Assembly (NCBI RefSeq): GCF_042432805.1 | Contig: NZ_JBHLWO010000002.1 | Coordinates: 744,001 to 808,000 of the forward strand | DNA: 64,000 nucleotides | Reading direction: 5' to 3' | From: Olivibacter oleidegradans | GTDB lineage: Bacteria > Bacteroidota > Bacteroidia > Sphingobacteriales > Sphingobacteriaceae | Part shown: piece after piece, positions 61,119 through 64,000 of the stretch | Numbering within the stretch: position 1 is the first letter of the stretch | Layout of the letters: each line of letters begins with the position of its first letter | Notes under the pieces: generated by a model | Told to the model about the DNA's origin: nothing | What the model saw: the letters and a program-made list of their open reading frames with translations, nothing else | Databases searched by the model: none | Position numbers and translations under genes: made by a program

Positions 61119-62432
61119 CTAAAATGCTGGGTCTGCGGGGGTATTAGCGTTGTTGTCCCGTTCAACAAACGGATAGGGAAAGAAGTTTCTTTTCATTTCT
61201 GTTTGTGGACGGTTAAACCTTCTCATATCTTCCAATTTTAAACCTGACATAAAAAGCTCGATACATCGATGCTTATAGATTAGTGTCAAGAGCTCTTCTT
61301 CACTATAAGGGCCTGTTAAGCCAGGCATCGCGGCGCCAAGTCCATAAACATCATCGTTTGGCCTTTTTGTGATCACCTTGTTTAGCTCTATCAAAGCTAA
61401 ATCAAGCCTAGAAGTCCGGGCATAGGCTTCGGCCTTAATCAAAAGCATTTCGCCCGGTAAATAGACCGGTATTGGTGATTCATTGGTGAACCAAAATCCT
61501 TTAATGCGTACAGCCGGCGGTGCGGGATTGGCGTTTTCAATATAAAATAATACGCGCTGATCGTTGGGATCTGGATAGAGAGCCTCCGGTAGCCCTAAAT
61601 GTTCGTCCTTTGGTTGAAAGACATTGTTTGTGGACGTAGCAAATGTGTAAATCGGGTTCGGAGAAACATTGTCATAGGCAAATACCGACACCTTTTTTAG
61701 GTCCACCTGACTGGCCGCGCTCAATGCTTCTTCATAATCACCTATATACAATGAATAACGAGCTTTTAGTGCATAAAGTGTATTTTTTATATCGATACTC
61801 GCTGCGGGAATGTCCTGCAAAAATGCATTACTGATCGAGTCCGTCTCTGTGAAAAGCAAGGCGCTATCAACACTGCTAATTGCCATTCTATAACCTTCCA
61901 TTCGGTCGACAAACGAAGCGTTGCGTCCCACAGTTGCCGGTACCTGTTCCCAATTCATCGCCAAGTCCCCTAATGAGAGGGCCTTCAAAACCGTTGTGTA
62001 AGCGATGATGCCACTAGCTCGATTTTTATCAGCTAACTTTCTCGCGTTTTGTATGACGAGATTGGCATCATATATGATTTTATTACTGCTTGTCCATAGA
62101 CCTGCAAGCACGGTGTTCGTTCCATCTACTGTAGAACCCCCGGTGCTTAACTGCAATTCAGGAATGTTTCCTTCATTTCTAAGTAAAAGTTCGTTTGTAA
62201 CGAAGCCGTTAGCTGTTACTTTATTATAGATATTGCTTGTCCTTAGGTAACTGTAAGTACGTTGCAAGCCGATACTGATATCTGTTAAAGCTTGGGATGA
62301 CGATAGGGCTTCTTCGTTTAATGCTCTCGAGGGATCGATATAATCTTTGGTACACGATGAGAGTGTGAAAATTAGCGCTAATCCATATCCATAATAGAAA
62401 AGACGCATGCATATGCTGTTGTTTTTTTTCAT
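61119..62432 (-). CDS. SusD/RagB-family outer-membrane lipoprotein (pair 3)
   Basis: A 437-aa lipoprotein. I use ATG 62432 (MKKNNSICMRLFYYGYGLAL); an ATG 12 bases upstream is equally possible. The lipobox is TLSSC. It is shorter than pairs 1 and 2. The repeats LKARYSLYIGDYEEALSAAS and LLIKAEAYARTSRLDLALIE are SusD TPR-like helices, and HRCIELFMSGLKLEDMRRFN is the usual C-terminal block. The substrate is unknown. Confidence 0.9.
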   Translation of the reverse strand: MKKNNSICMRLFYYGYGLALIFTLSSCTKDYIDPSRALNEEALSSSQALTDISIGLQRTYSYLRTSNIYNKVTANGFVTNELLLRNEGNIPELQLSTGGSTVDGTNTVLAGLWTSSNKIIYDANLVIQNARKLADKNRASGIIAYTTVLKALSLGDLAMNWEQVPATVGRNASFVDRMEGYRMAISSVDSALLFTETDSISNAFLQDIPAASIDIKNTLYALKARYSLYIGDYEEALSAASQVDLKKVSVFAYDNVSPNPIYTFATSTNNVFQPKDEHLGLPEALYPDPNDQRVLFYIENANPAPPAVRIKGFWFTNESPIPVYLPGEMLLIKAEAYARTSRLDLALIELNKVITKRPNDDVYGLGAAMPGLTGPYSEEELLTLIYKHRCIELFMSGLKLEDMRRFNRPQTEMKRNFFPYPFVERDNNANTPADPAF

Positions 62433-62472
62433 GTCGATATTCATACTGATTAAATACTGCTATTGATGGAGT

Positions 62473-64000
62473 TTATAATTTTACCTGTACACCTAACGTA
62501 AACGTTCGGGGGATCGGAATAGCTCCGAAATCGATACCACGTAATATGGTGGATTGCCCACCGGCATTGACCTCTGGATCATAACCTTTGTATTTGTCAA
62601 TAGAGAACAAGTTTCTACCGCTCGCACTAATAGTAAAATCCTTAAAAAACTTTACTTTACCCAAATTGTAGCTTAGTGAAATTTCTCTCAATTTGATGTA
62701 ATTACCGTTGTCAATTCTCCATTCTTCGACTGCATAAACACCGGCTATATAACCTCTTGGTAGCTCACCCATTTGTTCCTGTTCTGCTATTTCGCCGCTG
62801 CCTACACCTTGTCTGGTTCGCCAATCAGCATTCCAGACATCTACACCCTGTACGGCATCAAATTGCATATGTAAGGATAGCTTCTTGTAGGTAAAATCGT
62901 TTACAAAAGTAAGTGTATAATCCGGGTTCGGATCACCTATAACTTTACGTAAAGGAGTGCCCATAGGTAAGCCGTTCGCGTCGCGTTGGGGCGTATATTC
63001 TGTTCCATTTTGGATGCCTCGTTCAATTAGCGGAATCCCTTTGTCGTTCAATAATAGACTGCCATCAGGATTTCTAGCGAAAAAGGTGCCGTAAAAGACA
63101 CCGATAGGTTGACCGTCAATAATGGCTACAGGTGCTCCGGGGTTAGTGCTGAATAACCGTAGGCCGCCAACATCCAGTGCTTTGTTTCGGTTCCGGTTGT
63201 AAATGACAGAAGTATTCCATTCAAAGTTGGTGTTTTTAATGGGCGCGCCATTCAGTACCAATTCGATCCCTCGATTTTGTAAGGAACCAACATTATCGAG
63301 AAAACTTGAAAATCCGGTGGTCGGAGCTTCCACTCGGGATATTAATAAATCCGTCACCTTTTTGTTGTACCAGTTAAAGCTAGCACCCAATCGATTGTTA
63401 AAGAAGGATAGATCGGCACCTAATTCCAATTCAGCCTGACGCTCGGGTTTAATGTTCTCATTTGCGAGAGTGGCGCTCGAAAAGAGGGAAACCCTGCTTA
63501 AAAAAGTTTGAGAGGAATAGGCATTGTATCGGTCGTAGGCCCCAATGCCGGTTAGATTTCCTGATTGGCCGTAAGCCGCACGCAACTTGAATAAATTCCA
63601 CCAATTGCTTAGCGATGTGTTTTTCCAATAATCTGCAGACGATAACACATAGCTGCCACTACCTTTTATGTATACTTGCCTGCGATTGTCCTCACCAAAC
63701 ACGGAAGATTCATCTACGCGGACGGCACCGGTTAAAAATAGATGATCTTTATATTTGAAATTTTGTTGAAAGTAAGCCCCGCTTACGGAGTATTCGCTTC
63801 TAATATCCATGCCGGGCAAAATTGTGCTGGCGGCGTTAACCGTTTCGATAAACGGTGCTAAACCTCGCCCATTAAGCATGTTATAGTTGGATTTTTCATA
63901 TTGATAAGAAAAGCCCAATTGAGAAGTTGATGTTAGTACATCAGAAAACGTGGCGTTATAAGTCGCATTAAGTTCCTGATTGATCAAAAAAGCTGAATTG
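62473..64000 (-). CDS. SusC/RagA TonB-dependent transporter (pair 3), C-terminal part
   Basis: The visible 508 codons before the stop are the barrel half of a SusC-type transporter: FLTGAVRVDESSVFGEDNRR, FNWYNKKVTDLLISRVEAPT, a long extracellular loop region and the end RTFTLGVQVKL. The frame is open through the window edge, so signal peptide, plug and promoter lie outside. It precedes its SusD by 28-40 bases. Confidence 0.93.
   Translation of the reverse strand, partial: NSAFLINQELNATYNATFSDVLTSTSQLGFSYQYEKSNYNMLNGRGLAPFIETVNAASTILPGMDIRSEYSVSGAYFQQNFKYKDHLFLTGAVRVDESSVFGEDNRRQVYIKGSGSYVLSSADYWKNTSLSNWWNLFKLRAAYGQSGNLTGIGAYDRYNAYSSQTFLSRVSLFSSATLANENIKPERQAELELGADLSFFNNRLGASFNWYNKKVTDLLISRVEAPTTGFSSFLDNVGSLQNRGIELVLNGAPIKNTNFEWNTSVIYNRNRNKALDVGGLRLFSTNPGAPVAIIDGQPIGVFYGTFFARNPDGSLLLNDKGIPLIERGIQNGTEYTPQRDANGLPMGTPLRKVIGDPNPDYTLTFVNDFTYKKLSLHMQFDAVQGVDVWNADWRTRQGVGSGEIAEQEQMGELPRGYIAGVYAVEEWRIDNGNYIKLREISLSYNLGKVKFFKDFTISASGRNLFSIDKYKGYDPEVNAGGQSTILRGIDFGAIPIPRTFTLGVQVKL

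Noticed and set aside
1..64000. tRNA, rRNA or CRISPR loci
   Set aside because: No T-loop/acceptor patterns, rRNA segments or regularly spaced repeats were seen in the gaps.

Overview
The window looks like chromosomal DNA of a Bacteroidota species, most likely of the family Sphingobacteriaceae. The grounds are three SusC/SusD outer-membrane pairs, a short primary sigma factor without region 1, a DAHP synthase-chorismate mutase fusion, promoter-like TAnnTTTG boxes, and AT-rich intergenic DNA. I cannot name the species. I saw no rRNA, tRNA, CRISPR array or intact insertion sequence.

Layout. Bases 1-3953 hold a leftward aromatic amino acid operon (pheA, aroF-chorismate mutase, aroA, aroC). It is preceded by what reads as a complete transcription attenuator with a Phe/Tyr-rich leader peptide. 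Bases 4034-6487 hold amtB and a porin. Bases 7060-13446 carry a BamA-like barrel protein, a HicB-like small protein, a rhomboid protease, a membrane-anchored alpha/beta hydrolase, an AraC regulator and a small membrane protein. Bases 13656-17773 carry a Crp/Fnr regulator, a ClC transporter with CBS domains, a zinc-less Fpg/Nei glycosylase and a guanine deaminase. Bases 17847-21634 hold a glycogen-debranching-type enzyme, a GT4 glycosyltransferase and Hsp20. A class B1 metallo-beta-lactamase (22884-23615) stands just before an imuA-imuB-dnaE2 mutagenesis operon, whose promoter spacer contains a palindromic operator. Bases 29588-32746 carry dodecin, a BCCT transporter and a universal stress protein. 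Bases 32781-40739 carry DUF819, dipeptide epimerase, a secreted DUF4468-like protein, HtpG, an extended GAPDH and the primary sigma factor.

Bases 41188-64000 are a glycan-use region. A leftward block runs susC-susD-namZ (DUF1343 exo-muramidase family)-phosphoesterase/PQQ fusion-GH9-NodB deacetylase-murQ-Na+/solute symporter, with a converging NagX-like membrane acyltransferase. Two more susC-susD pairs lie upstream. I infer that this is a peptidoglycan (MurNAc/GlcN) salvage locus. No MurNAc kinase is visible, so the route to MurNAc-6-phosphate is open.

Main observations. (1) The GH9 gene ends on a dnaX-like slippery heptamer, with a Shine-Dalgarno-like stimulator 9 nt upstream and a stop codon directly after it. 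The deacetylase lies in exactly the -1 frame and has no ATG or GTG start, which suggests a frameshift-made GH9-deacetylase fusion or a homopolymer indel. (2) A 15-bp element, TGCAnnnTTATGCGT, precedes two susC genes and murQ, and a weaker copy precedes the nagX-like gene. (3) The pheA attenuator is complete. (4) The imuA operator sits between the -33 and -7 boxes. All of these are read from sequence alone and are untested.
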